DNA of 64,000 nt, from the NCBI GenBank assembly GCA_964057225.1, contig OZ059899.1, positions 4,836,001-4,900,000 on the forward strand, read 5' to 3'. Source of the stretch: Auanema rhodensis. Its lineage: Eukaryota; Nematoda; Chromadorea; Rhabditida; Rhabditidae. How positions within the stretch are numbered: position 1 is the first letter of the stretch; every line of letters starts with the position of its first letter. The notes beneath the pieces are model-generated. The model did not search any database and was not told the DNA's origin. It was given only the letters and a program-made list of their open reading frames with translations. Positions 22,960-41,431 of the stretch are shown here, piece by piece. Both the position numbers and the translations under genes were made by a program.

Positions 22960-24377
22960 TTAAGACATAAGTTCAACATCTTCTTTTAATTTGCTTTGTT
23001 GGTAAGTATTCCAAACTTCAAAAATGAATTTTTCGGGAAAATCGAAAGGAGCCAGATCAGTCTTAACATCAAAAGTAGAACTATAAGCTCGGCTTCTTGT
23101 TACTTACCTTCTTCAGCTCATCGGTCAAGTCAAAAACATTCTTACTTCTTTGGGTAACCTCTAGCAATGAGAGGGCGAGTTGATTGTCATGAATTCCTAT
23201 ATATCCTTCTAGTAATTCATTAATTTTAGCTATCCATCCATCGTTCACTCCAATTTTCTAAATATGTATAAATGTTCTTTAGAGCAATATAATTTATCAT
23301 CACTTCGATTACAAGTCCTCCTCCAGGTTTTATTCGAATCGTCTCCGTGCCTCTGATTGTTTTTCCACCATTAAATATTGAGCGGGGTTGTAGAAATCCT
23401 ATTTGATATTGAATAGGAGAAATTAGTCTCATTGTAAATCTGTACAAATCACAATATTGAACCTAACAGGCTATCAGCCCTAGTACCTAGTATCGAGAGG
23501 AATCTGACGAAACATGCGAGCAACTTCAAAATGGCGTAAGCCAATCACGTCTACGCCATTTATTTTTTCTATCAATTGACCGACAGAAACATTTGGGCGA
23601 AGTTTATCTATGGACTATTTGTTATATTCATCTGCTAACATTGTTACCTAGAGTACTATATTTTGCAATATGTTTTATGAAACAACGACAAAGCCCATTA
23701 TCAGCTATTGTTACACCAAGTGACCTAAATAAAGTTTCGTGAATAATTTATTTTTATACTTACTTTTGCGTTTTAATAACTTCTATCTCATAAGGCTGTC
23801 CTGCAATATGAACAAATAATAAATCGTCACTCATCATGGTTCCATTAAACAAGAATTCCATATTCGGCTAAAAAAATTTAGTTTTAAATTTTTTTCAAAT
23901 TATTTCTAAAACTTTGAAAGTGTTCACAGTACAGAAAATGATGTCGTCTTGACTGATATCAAAAGCATCGGCAATTTTCTAAGATTATGTTGCTGAGTTT
24001 AAGATTCTAAAAATTTAATTACCTCAAATAATTCAAGCATACTTGTGTAGTCTGAAATAATTGCAGTTGGAGATCCGTGAGCTAGCTGACAAGAAATTTT
24101 TACAGATTTCTGCTTATCTAAAAAATCATGTTGTAGGAGTAAAACTATAATTTTTCAAAGTTTTGCCTAGCTGTTCCTGAATTTCTGAACGAATAGCATT
24201 TGTTAATACTGTAGAGTTATTACAGGTTACATTAGTATCGATAACTTCTTGTATATACGAGCGATTATGTCCCTTTCTCGCCAGACTGCGTGACCGTCTA
24301 CGAACACGAGATCTGTAATAAAACTGAACAAAGTTTTAAAATATATATTTGAATCACCTGCTTCTTCGTTTTGACAT
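22960..24377 (-). CDS. gipc-1: GIPC-family PDZ adaptor with arginine/serine-rich N-terminus
   Basis: Cytosolic adaptor that links receptor tails (through its PDZ domain) to myosin VI. After a basic MSKRRSRSRVRRRSRSLARK start come SCQLAHGSPTAIISDYTSML and KIADAFDISQDDIIFCTVN. FNGTMMSDDLLFVHIAGQPY then leads into the PDZ domain. The last exon ends LAPFDFPEKFIFEVWNTY and KEDVELMS, the GH2 myosin-binding end. SCQLAHGSPT and IIFCTVNTFK are specific to GIPC. One intron (24118-24166) begins with GC and not GT. The RS-like start is unusual for GIPC proteins, whose N-termini are normally Pro/Gly-rich. Start 24377; divergent from the lipase. Worms can have two GIPC genes, so which one this is stays open. 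Confidence 0.88.
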
Positions 24378-24801
24378 TATTCTTCGAACTTTGTAGTTTT
24401 CAACCAGTTAGTATAATGGCAGTAAGTGAAAATGACTCATGCATCCACATTTCACGTAATTTTCACGTTGATTTCTTTATTTCAAAGCAAGGTGACATTA
24501 GCGTGTTTTTCCAGACTCATAAAATTTAGTTCATATTCGTGGCATCGTTTTACTTATATTATATATTCATTTATATTGGATCTTTATATTAAGTTGTTTA
24601 AACTTCTCAATATTTCCCTGTTTATTCTTTCAATGTCGTCATCTGTATCATTTTGCGATCTCGAAACATCTTGCAATCCTAGCTAGATACGTAAAACAGG
24701 CTTCTTCTTTCTTCAGTTTTGGCTTTTACTGCCCCGCCCAAGCGGTTCAATTGCTTTGTTTGTCCGAAGAAAGAATCACAATTTTCAAGAAGCTGATTCA
24801 A

Positions 24802-27103
24802 ATGAGGTAAGCTTATAAATCTAAGAAAAAGTTCAAGTTCAAGTTTCATATTATTTTAATTTCATTATTTTCGTTTAATTTCATCATATTATAGAACTCT
24901 CTTAATAATTCCTTTTCTGACTATTTCCGGTGTTCTGACACAGAAAGTTGGTCCACCTGGTCCAATCTCATCCCACTTCCTGGATTGGCTAATTGCTCAC
25001 GGGTATTTTTATAACATTATACTTTTTTCTGATAATTTGTCTAATAGATATGAGTCGGATGCATTTGATAGGCCTGACGTAGGCCCAAATGGCAGTTTTG
25101 GTGGAAAAAAGAGAACCTCAGAAAAAGTGATAACTATTCACGTGCATAATTGTAACGAAAAATATTTATTTAGATTAATAATGAACCAGTTATATTCATT
25201 CATGGAAACGGTGATGCTGCACTTCATACTCAAGCTCCTTTAGCTACTGGATGGAGCAGGTTTACTTTATTAGCGAGATAGTTTTATTGACTCGTTTTGA
25301 TTTTTAGATCTATACAATATTTCTTAGAACAGAATTATACTGAAGCTGAACTGTATGCTACAACATGGGGAGATGCTTGGGGAAGCGGTTCAATATTAGA
25401 TAGTTACAGCACTATGCATACATGCGCTAATTTGTTATATCTGAGAAGGTATTTTTGAAGAAATAAATAACCGTAGTTTAAAAAAAATTGTTCTTATAGA
25501 TTTATTGAAGCCGTGATATCTTACACTGGCGCTAAAAAGATTGATGTTATCGCCCATTCTGTTGGTGTTCCTCTTGCTAGGTAAGTTGAAATAATCTTCT
25601 ATTTCTCTATCACATAAAGATATGAAATGAATATTTGAAAAAAAAATTTTTTTCAGAAAAGTTTTAAAAGGTGGTGATCTTATCGGCACTGATGGAAATT
25701 GCACTCTCGGGCCTCCACTGACCGATAAAATTGATACATTTGTAGGAATTGCAGGACCTAACTACGGTATAAATGAAAGCTCATCCAAAAATATACATTT
25801 TATTTTTTTCAGGTCTTTGTGTTTGTCAACTAGCTCAAACTGTGCCAGCATGGTGCAACGCTTTAGATGGTTTATATCCTGGATACACTTGTCAAGATCA
25901 GGTTAACTAATATATTTTATCATTTCATCCCTCATTCGACTTCTCTTCTCTTCCTAAATCTAAAAAGAAAGTAAAGCGGTTGCAAATAAGCTAAACAGAT
26001 CTATTTGGAAAATCCAAATAATATCTCAGCTTATTTCAAATAGCCTATGATCGTTATTTGGTTTGCCGATTTTTGGATAAGCTTGTCTACGCCAACATAC
26101 AATTAGTATCAATCCAGCCTAGCCTATACAGAATCGGATTGAAACGTAAGAGTGATACCCACATCTATAAAGCGTGTAAGAAAACATAAACATCGGACCT
26201 TTCAACAGCATGCATCTAGCGTTCTCTTCATGTATTGCAATCTGCCTATTTTATGTGATATACTTAAATCTCGATGCAATTCTAAACGTTAAAAGCTGAG
26301 ACAAGCGATATCGAATATGTCAAAGTCTTCGTTGTCTCGATTACCCAACCCAGCTTGTGGTCCATCTGCTTAGTTGTCATAATCCTGTTCCTTATCCCTT
26401 CTACCAACCGGTTTTAGTTCATTTGATGGGTGTCCACACTATCTCGGGCTATACACGGGGCTAACTAACGTTGCTTAGCTGATGAGATTGAACGAGAAAA
26501 ATCAGACGGGCAACATCAAATAGGTCTGGTTGGTTTTTGGTTTTTATAAAGCTTATCCCCCATCTGACTTCAAAATAAAAAAAAAGACAGAAGATTTTTG
26601 GTTCAAAAGCATTATTCAATTCTTTAAACTGATTTATGATGTCCCCACACTAGTACCAAAAGATAGGAACTGGAAACTTAACTGTCACAAAAATATCTAA
26701 TTATTTATCCTTCCAATAAAATTCATTATGATGATTCTTCTTTTTTAAAATCGCAAAATATAACAAAACTTTTCAGCTTCTTTGTGGATATGCTTCCGGG
26801 GATTGTCAGCAAGAAAACTATTCAGCTTTGTTAGAAAAGATCAACAGAGATCCCGTTAGGGAAGCTGAACATATATATGCTATGTGGAGTGACGGTTTCT
26901 GAGGAACATAAGTAATTTTCCATTATAACCCAACTGTTTCAGTTGATGAGGTCTTGTTGTTCCGAGGAATGACATGGGGTAAACCAACCTCTAGGATTCC
27001 TGGTATGAACGGCCGATGGGTTTCCGATCGTAACGGTCACGTGGCCATGAAGGATCTCACAGAATTGAGGCAATACGAAGCTGTTGTTCACCATTCCATT
27101 TAA
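24802..27103 (+). CDS. Secreted lipase, nematode class 2 family (lips type)
   Basis: Alpha/beta-hydrolase likely acting outside the cell on lipids. The first coding exon is only five bases (ATGAG at 24802-24806). It splices into MRTLLIIPFLTISGVLTQ, a clear signal peptide, followed by VGPPGPISSHFLDWLIAHGY. Motifs in order: GPNGSFGGKKRTSEK; PVIFIHGNGDAALHTQAP (oxyanion region); AELYATTWGDAWGSGS; and the nucleophile elbow DVIAHSVGVPLAR with serine in A-H-S-V-G. Next are IDTFVGIAGPNYG and MNGRWVSDRNGHVAMKDLTE with the likely catalytic His. The end is YEAVVHHSI, stop 27101-27103. About ten exons; one intron (about 25908-26776) is 870 nt and has a different base composition from its neighbours. Worms have many such lips genes, so no specific symbol is given. 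Confidence 0.88.
25908..26776 (+). other. Long lipase intron, possible degenerate inserted element
   Basis: The intron is about 15-20 times longer than most here and less AT-rich. Its two ends share a weak inverted match (ataagct ... cagatctatttg near 25990-26013, and the reverse complement of caaataggtctg ... aaagcttatc near 26517-26560). It also has a small palindrome (atttgg aaaa tccaaat). No open frame stands out. It could be an old MITE-like insertion or just a long intron. Confidence 0.3.
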
Positions 27104-27402
27104 GACAATCTAGGAACGTCTTGTTTGAGAATTTTTAACTTATTTGTTTTCACTCATGTACATAATATGAAATATTTTATTTTGCCAAGATAGCATAATA
27201 ACAGGATTGTGAGATGTTTTAACATGTAAATTACCGGCGGCTTTGAACCGATTGATGCTAGTTTCGATAGGGATAATACAGAGATCAACTGCCAAAATAA
27301 GAAAACAATATAGCTTAGTCTTAACGAAATGAATGCGAATCATAATTTTAATTTTAAAAAGTAGTAAAATAGTTAACTTAAAACTGATATTTCAACTGTA
27401 CA
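27104..27402. other. Convergent 3' flank, lipase / ISWI
   Basis: 299 bp between two converging stop codons; AT-rich, holds both 3' UTRs. Nothing else seen. Confidence 0.4.
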
Positions 27403-33161
<5,759 letters not shown>

Positions 33162-33499
33162 CTTCTAAACAAAATAATATTTCAAACGAGAAATGAATTA
33201 TCATTCTTCAAAAACACATGCTAAACAAGACAAGGCCAATCAGATTTGTACCGACCTCACAGCAAACACCAAAGAGGAATTTGAAAGGGTACAGTATTCG
33301 AACGCACGCTTTGGCGCGTAGCTATTTACAAGGCCTGCATGTCTAACCTAATATACGTAACATGTAGCCGCGTAATTTTGCGTATTTCTAGGAAAATTTG
33401 GATCGATGTGTATATGTTACGTTAACTGAATTTGATTGGACACATAACTATACTAACTAATGTTCATTTGAAAGCTTGGAACCTATAAATTCTAGACTA
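33162..33499. promoter_or_regulatory. Shared divergent promoter region, isw-1 / LAGE3
   Basis: 338 bp between two divergent starts and more GC-balanced than neighbouring flanks, with CG-containing words (ggcgcgtagct, gtagccgcgtaattttgcg near 33313-33382). No TATA box or known operator that I can name. The call rests on position. Confidence 0.45.
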
Positions 33500-33948
33500 A
33501 TGGAAATCGACCAATCAACTGCTTCCTCTTCTGATGAAGAAAATATTCTTGAAGTCGATCGTAAAAACAAGGCGTTAGTGTGAAAAGTTAGAATTATTTT
33601 TTATTTAAATTTAGTGAGATAAAACTCAATATGGGGTGCTCAAAAACTGCATCTATCGTATTAAATACGTTATCCGTTGATAGAGAACCAAGCAGAAGCC
33701 AAGCACATAGACTTCTCCGTGCAGATGATGATACTCTAATTGTGTACGAAATATTCTCCTTTATTGTACTCTTTTTGAAATAATTTAGACAGATATCTAG
33801 TTTCGAATCTCGTTCTCTTCAAAAGTCTATAGCTAATGTTCTTGATATGTGCGAGCTTGCCAGATCTACCGTCGAACTTGCAGATAGCAAGGCGTGGCTA
33901 AAGTCCGGTCGACCAGCTGGGAAAAAAAGAAGATTGAATGAAACATAA
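33500..33948 (+). CDS. lage-3: LAGE3 / Pcc1, small subunit of the KEOPS (EKC) complex
   Basis: Dimerisation subunit of KEOPS, which makes the t6A base in tRNAs that read ANN codons. Three exons join in phase to about 121 residues. After an acidic start (MEIDQSTASSSDEENILEVD) the Pcc1 fold is visible: EIKLNMGCSKTASIVLNTLS, VDREPSRSQAHRLLRADDDT, LIVQISSFESRSLQKSIANV and LDMCELARSTVELAD. The V-D-x-E-P turn, the alternating hydrophobic strand after it, and the R-S-L-Q-x-S-I-x-N-x-L-D helix are the Pcc1/LAGE3 signature. The tail is basic (GRPAGKKRRLNET). First donor is GTTAGTG after AAGGC; third-exon phase was fixed by avoiding stops. The golgin gene starts 146 bp downstream on the same strand with a TTTTTTAG acceptor before its ATG, fitting an operon. 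Confidence 0.8.
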
Positions 33949-34093
33949 GAATAATTTTCTTGTTATATTTCTTACTCTCGTTATTTTAATATTTGTTGAA
34001 CGTTAATGTTCTAATTATTACTGTTGAATGGTCATTTCCATAACTACTACAGAATTTAAAACTTTTAAAATTATCTCTTTTCTTTTTTAGAAA

Positions 34094-37000
34094 ATGTTTA
34101 AAAATTTAATGTCAAAGGTAGAAGAAGCAAAAAAAATTACAGCTTCTGTCGGTGAGCAAATAACACAACAAGTTGGAGATCAAATAAGAAATTTGGTTTG
34201 TTTCAAACATTGTTTTGTGTTGATTCACTGAATTTAGAATGAAGCTAACAACGATAGTGGTGGTATCACTCGAAGGTTAAAAACAGCAATTGGGGTTAAT
34301 GCAGATGCAAAGGACTTATCACCTTCTGTTAGTTTTGATATAGACTATATTTTTGGCTTATATTACTATTTCATTACTATCTGAAATTTTCTTAGAAGTT
34401 GGACGGCCTGGATTCCATACCTGAAGGAGATCTGCTAGGATTAGATATACCGAAAAGAGAGAGAAGGTGGTCAGGAGATTCCAATATGAGTGTGGAAAGG
34501 TAGCTTGGCTTCTATTCTATTCTTTCAATATTGTATTATAGTTCTGTATCCACATTTTTCCAATCTATACCTGGAATGCTTACCAGTACTTTGGAGACTT
34601 TAGATTCTGATCAAGAAAGTGTTGTTGAGGATTCAAGTTCTACTCTCATAAAATCAGCTTCGAAAGAACAGGTATGAAAAAAAAAGGTATTTATTACTAT
34701 TCTGTTACAGATATCAACAGTTTTGTCCAAATTACAAGGTAGAGCAGCTAATTATAAAGATAAATATCGCGATCTTGTGAAGCAGTATAATTCTTTAGTG
34801 GCTGAAAACAATAAATGCCGAGTAATTATTATGAAAATTAATTTAATTCATATTGAAAAACTTTTCAGACTGTTCTTGCACAAACCCAAGATAAAGCTTT
34901 AACAAGAATTGAAAAACTCCGAGGGGACAAGAAAGTTTTGGCTGAAAAGTTGAAAGAAAGTCATGAGCGGTTAAATCAAGGGGTCAGTATTGAAAAAACA
35001 ATTTATTATATACAACAGAGCTACAGGAAAGCCCATCTAAACACCAAAAGCTTGAAGAGCTACTTGAGAAATGTAAGGCTGAAATAAACAAAAATCGTTT
35101 GAAGTTAAAAGAATTATCAGATGAAAATGATAAGCTCAAGGCTCCCGCATCGGTAAGTCTTAATTAAAAGTTAAATTTTAATAATTAATCTGATATTTTT
35201 AGGAATCTGCTGACGGAGTATCGGAAGAATGGAATGAACGGATTAATAAAGTCGAAGAAGATTGGATGCAACGACTTAATCAAGTAATGCTCGAAAAGTG
35301 TCTGTATATTTTTGTATTATATCTAGGGTGAATCCGATCATGCCCTACAACTTGCTACGACGAAAGCTGAAATGCATGGAGCACTCGAGATTAAAGACAG
35401 AGAGGTTTTATTCCATTATATTTTTCAAACTTATTTTTTTCTTTTCAAGATTGAATCTTGGAGGGCAAAATGCCGAACTTTAGAAATTCAAGATGGTCAG
35501 GCGAATGAACGATGGCAAAAGAAAGTAGACGATCTCCAGGAAATCGTAAAGGTATCTTCGTACGCGTTTATCCTTTTGATTCATTCTCATAGGCTTTGGA
35601 AGCTGAAAAAACGGATATGATTGAGAAACTATCTACAGCCAAACAACAAGGAGTGCAAGCTGTGCGTGAAGAAGAAGAACAAAAGCGGTCAGAGATGATG
35701 GCCGAATTTAAAGAGCGTGAGCAGAAATTTCAAAATGACTTAGAAAACAAATTAGAAGAAATTACAAAGCAGCACGCTGTAGATTTAGATAAACTGGTAA
35801 GTATTCAATATGCATAAATTTTAAAAATGTATTTTAGCATCTTTTGATGAAGGACCAAAATATACCTAAGGCTACTTCGGAAGATATTAGCAATCATGAT
35901 GAACTTTTGTCTCAGATGAAAGCAAGTATTTCTGAATTGGAATGCAAATTAGCAGAAAAAGTTTTTATTGCTGTTCACTTATTCATATGTTCTATGGTTG
36001 TTTAAGGAGGACGAGATGAAAGTAGCACTTGAACATTCAAGCCAACGTCAAAGAGATGAGGTTGCTGCTCTCATTAGTGAGCATGAGGAAATTATTACGC
36101 AAACCCGGCAGCAAAATGAGGTTGAGCGCGCTGCCTCTGTGTCTAAGTTAATGCTAACTTTATTCATTTGAATTATTTTCTTATTCTCTAGGTTGGAGTA
36201 TGCTCAGAATGAATCCGACCATTTAAGAAAGAAAGTGGAAAGTCTTCAGAAAGAGCTCGATCAGCAAGTTGTGGATAAAAGTGACGAAGCTCAAAAAAAA
36301 GAAGTAAGAATAAAATTATTTATTTATATTAAATTCAAAATTTAGAAATTGTTGACTACTAAGATTAATGAGTTGCAAGATAACTTAGCAGCATTGCAAT
36401 TAAAATCAACAACTGATAAAGAAGAGTTTATTGTTCAACACAATAAAGAAAAACGCGGTTTTGATACTCAAATTGAAAATCTTCAGCAGCAGCTTGATAC
36501 AAAAATTTCTGAGCTCCAAGAATTAACTGAAAAGTAAGTTGTTTATTTTCAATTTTCATGTTTCTTTTCATGTTTTATTTATCTCTCTGCTTAGTTTTAT
36601 ACTTCACATTTTATGCTAATCTCTCTTTATTCTAATTTTTGATTTCTAGTAGTAGATTACGCCGCTGCGTCAATGTTCCGCTTGTCCTCCTATGTCGATT
36701 TTTATTTTCATGAATTTGAAGAGAATTTTGTTTTGGTAATCGAAAATCTTTCATGATTTTAGTTTTTTTCCAATGTTTCTCTCTTTCTCTTTTCATTACT
36801 ATTTTATTTTCATTTGCGCTGTTATATGGCGTGCTGCTCCAAGGAGTGGCCGTAGCAGCATGATTAGCTGTTGTTTATGTAGATCGACCAAATTCACTGT
36901 GTTTTCTTTTGCAAATGTATAAGTATTCTATCGATTTTAGCTCCTAAAATTGTTATTTTACCCTAAGATGAAATGCACGATAAGTGTTCAATGAAAGCTT

Positions 37001-40000
37001 CTTCCATTCTCTCAGGCAATGGTGTCCTATTACTGCTTTTCCCAATATAACGTGCTCATGAGATTATACTTCTTTGCTGGCGCGCTCGCTCAATTTCCTT
37101 CTAGACGTTGCATCCTTTGTTGTTAGTTTCTCCCTTTTCAGAGCCGTTGTTCAGCAGAATGAGTATGATGTTAGGATCACAGAATTAACAACGATGCTAG
37201 ATGAGAAAACCGAAGCTTTACGACAAAGCGAAGCTAAACGGGATGAAATTCAGGTTTATTTTGCAATGTTTTTTTATTCTTCATGTTGTTCTCAGAGAGA
37301 CTTAGAAGCTGCCAAAGAATTGTCAGCAATGCATGAGCATTTGAGGAGTGAGCTAGAGGTATAAAAAATATTTCAATGGTATGTTCATATTAAAACTTAC
37401 AGGAGACAAGGAAGCAGAGAGATTTAGTTGAAGTAAAAGTTTTAGAGCTTATATCTCGTGCTGAAAGTGCTGAAAAAGCTCTAGAAGGTTATTTTCCTTT
37501 ATGTCTTAAGTAGGACGCCTAATTTTATAGAAGATAGAACTAAACTCGCTAATGAGAAACGCGAATTGGAGGAATCGTTTACTAAATCTACCTCGAATGT
37601 TTTGGAGTCCAGTGATCTACCGTCTTTCGATCAATTGGGGGTATTTATTCATTTTCTCATTCATTTTACTCTGTCTATATGTTCCAGCAAGCTAACGATG
37701 AAACGAGAGCGGAAGAACACTCTCAGACAGTTTCTGAATTAAACAACGAAATTGCTGCGCTACAAAAAAAAATAGAGAATCTAATCCAAGAAAAAGATAA
37801 ATTAGCTTCTGAATTTAATCTCCTTCGTAGTACTGCTGACAGTGAGGAAACATTGAAAGTAAAGCATATTGTATTACTTGTCCTTTTTGTACTTTTCTTT
37901 TTTTAAGGTGGATCTTGATATTGCTAGAGAAAGAATCAAGCAATTACAGGATGATGTAAACTCTCACTCTGACTTATATAATAAGCTTCAAAATGAAACA
38001 AACGAACTAATTTGTTCGTTAAAACAACAAGTTGAAGAGAAAGAATCATCTTTGGGGGAACTTTCAACTGAGTTAGCCGAGAAGATTGAAATTTTAAATT
38101 CTTTGTCTGGCTCCAATGACACATTGAGCAAAAAAGTACAAGAACTTGGAGAAGTCGTTAGTCATTAACCTAATATTTTTGTTTCAAAATATCATTAAGG
38201 AGATTGAAATCCGCAAGCAGTTAGTGGAAACAGAATCGGGATTAGAAAAGCTTAACAATGAGTTAGTAAATGTTCGAGATGAGAAGAAATTGCTCGAAGA
38301 GGAGATATGTCAAGTAACTTTAATTTTTTTTTTTTTTTTTTTTTGAGTTAAATTTTAGCTGAGAGAAGAGCAAAACGTTTCGGTCAAAGCGTACGAAGAG
38401 AGAATACTTCTATTAAAGTCAACCGAAGAAAAGTTTTCTGATGCTGAATCTGAAATTGTGAATATTCATTTCCTTCGTGCACATTTTGCTTAATCTATTT
38501 CAGAGAATTTACAAAGACAAGATTGCCGCTTTAGAAAAATCCGAGGAGCAATTTAGTGATCAGTTAAAGGAAAGAAATGAAAAGATCAACGAGTTAGAAA
38601 CAGAACTTCACAAGTAAAGTATTAAAGCTATGATAAACATTATGAAGATTTTTCAGAAAACAAAATGATCTCCAATCTATTGAGGAAAATATGGTATCTC
38701 AAATCCACAAAATTGAAGAATTGGATTCAATACATAAACAGGAGTTAGCAAATAAGGATAACGAATATTCAAAACTAGAAGAGGAAATTTCTTCACTTAA
38801 AAATGATCTCAAAAGTTTTGGGCAAGCTGCTGATGATAACGCTTCCAAGGTAGAGTTTTTTTTGAAGATTTCATTTTTATGATATCTCTTTCGCTATCAC
38901 AATTCCGATTTTGTGATCTTGTAGGACTCTGAATCTACATCAAAAGTTGAAGAACTCGAAAATCTAAACGAGCGATTGAGAGTAGAATTTATAGCAAAGG
39001 CGTGTATTCCAGTGACTATTGTAGTTATTATTATTATTTCAGGAAAACATAATAACCGAACTTCGCAAATCGGTTGATGATGCTAGAGAAGAAACAGCTA
39101 AAAAGCAAGTGGAATATGAAGCTAAAGTTGCTGAACTGCAAGTATTTAAATCATATTTTCTAAATTTTTTTATTATTTTTCTGTTTTTTCAGGGGCAGTT
39201 GTCGGCTGAATTAGACGGTAAGAAGGCTGCTGACCTTATATCTATTGAAAACCAACGAGAAATAGAGTCTCTCAAGCAATCTCTTGAGGATAAGGAAAGT
39301 AATCATAAAAAGATGCTTGAAGAGGAACAAACATTAAGGCAATTTGTTAGTTTATTTCAAATCAAATGTTTTTTTTACTTTATAGAGAGCAATATGCTAG
39401 TGCTCTTGAAAACGTTAGAAACCAACTTGAAGATGCAGTGAAAGAAAATTCTGCACTATCCACTCTTCGCTCGGAAAAAGAATCTATTGCTCAAAATCTC
39501 TCCGATCTATCAGAAGAATATAAGAAGTATCAGTTAGAGCAAGAAGAGGTAGTAAGACTTGTTTTTTTTTCTGAAAATTTTTCTTGCAGAAATTCAATGC
39601 TGAAGTAAAAAATCTGACGCAGAAGGCAGAATCTAACTTGAATAAGATGAAACAAAACTCTGAAAAGGATATAGCTGCTGCAAAAGCAGAACTTATGCTT
39701 CAGGTTTCATAGAAATTTGTGATTTTTCTTTAAATTACGGAATATATAGATTGATGAATTGAGAGCTTCTATTTCTGAAAAAGATCGTAAACTTGATGAT
39801 GGAACTTTAGAAAGAGCCAAACTAGAACAGCAGCTTATTTCTCTGTCATCGGTTAAAGAAGAATTAGATGAGAAGAAAGAAAAGGAAAAGAAGGTATTTC
39901 AATCTAATATTGCCTCAAATATGATTTTTGTTTTCAGTTGTCTTCTAAAGTGACTGATCAGGAACATAAGATTATTGAGCTCGAAGCGGATAATAAATTA

Positions 40001-41008
40001 TTGAAAGATAAAAAATCTGATCTAGAATTACAACGTGAAGATCTGAATACAAAGATAAATGATTTTGAAAATAAAGTCAAGGAATTGCAATTGAAGGTAA
40101 TTATTCTATTTTCTATTTTTGAAAACGAAGTTCTAGGTTGGTGAATTAGAAGAATTTAATGCTGATGGTCTTCGTAAAGCTGCTGCCAAACAAGATACTG
40201 ATAGCAAAAAGGTAATTGAGAATAATATTTATATTTCAAACCAAAAAATTTCAGGTTATTCGCGAATTACAGAAAGAAGTTAAACAATTGTACATGGAGC
40301 TAAATGAAAAAACTGAAGCTTTAGATAAGCTCAAAGCAGAAAATGACGTTAAAGAGGAAAGTGCTGTTCAGAAAACTGTTAGTAGTCAAAATAAATCACT
40401 TGAGAAAGATTACATGGTAATTACTCTGGAATTTTATCTTGTATTTATCATATTTCAGTATGAGGAAGAACTAGAAAATATGCGGAAACGGTTGAATGAT
40501 TCTCATAAGGAAATCGATCACTTGAGAGAACGAAATGAACTTCTTCAACGTAGCATAGATTCTCATACTAAAGTATAACTTTTGGAACAGAAGATATAGT
40601 TTTCATTTTTATGTTTTAGAACAATTCCCCTGCTACTATATCTGTAAATGGTGGTGATAAAAAAACAACAGGCTACGATGATATAGGTTTTGCTCATTCT
40701 GCTGAAGCAGAGGTAAACTTATAAATATAAAACAATTGCTTATATATTTTAATTACAGTATCTCAAAAATGTTCTTTATCGTTATATGGCGGAACGTGAA
40801 ACTTTAGGAAAAGAATGTGTAGTATGTTTTCATTTAAAATCACTGACCAAATTTTCCAATTAAGACATTGGCACGTGTTATCGGAACTGTTGCTAAGTTT
40901 GATAAACGCCAACTTGATGTTGTACTCAGTAAAGAAGAATCTAGGGTGTCTACTTGGGTAGAAGGCACTGTGAACCAAGTTTCTCATGTACTGGGTGGAG
41001 CTAGATAG
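34094..41008 (+). CDS. Long coiled-coil golgin with C-terminal GRIP domain
   Basis: Trans-Golgi tethering protein. It starts MFKNLMSKVEEAKKITASVG, passes a short non-helical region (FFQSIPGMLTSTLETLD), then ISTVLSKLQGRAANYKDKYR and about 1,400 residues of charged heptad coiled coil in some 25-30 small exons. The end is the GRIP domain: AEAEYLKNVLYRYMAERETL and VTLARVIGTVAKFDKRQLDV, then VSTWVEGTVNQVSHVLGGAR and stop at 41006-41008. The Tyr of EYLKNV binds ARL1 in this family. The GRIP sequence is nearer golgin-245/GOLGA4 and GCC185 than golgin-97. I checked that the coil stays in phase across the longest intron (about 36536-37141), so I treat it as one gene. Some exon edges are unchecked. Confidence 0.88.
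36536..37141 (+). other. Long golgin intron with a possible alternative last exon
   Basis: About 606 nt, far above the usual 40-60 nt. A TTTCTAG acceptor near 36647-36654 is followed, in the phase set by the upstream exon, by SRLRRCVNVPLVLLCRFLFS and a stop. It also holds a 7-bp stem (TGCTGCT ... AGCAGCA, near 36834-36862). An alternative short isoform is possible but unsupported. Confidence 0.25.
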
Positions 41009-41431
41009 AAAGTTTATATAGGAACGACCCTTCACAATTTTCGCCTTTTTGTACATATATATATATATTCATGTGCAATCGGGTACTGATGAGGCAACTA
41101 ATATTTCATACTTAGAATATCTAATTTAACAATCATTTTAAAATGTCAGTTTTAGGCTAGGCATCAACAGTTTTACTTTAATATTTTAGCCGAATCGCAT
41201 GAATATCATGCCTGTGATGCAAATCTGTGAAGAAAATGTGATTTCTAACTTATTGAATTTTACAGAGACTATTTATATGTTATTAAGTTATGGTGGGAGT
41301 TTTCTGTAATAATGCTTTAGATATAAAATAAATAAATATTAATATTTCGATGATTTTATTTATTGAAATGTAAATTTCATCTTACTTGCTTTTTAGTAAT
41401 TTGTATTTAATGGCTGATTTTTTGATCAGGT

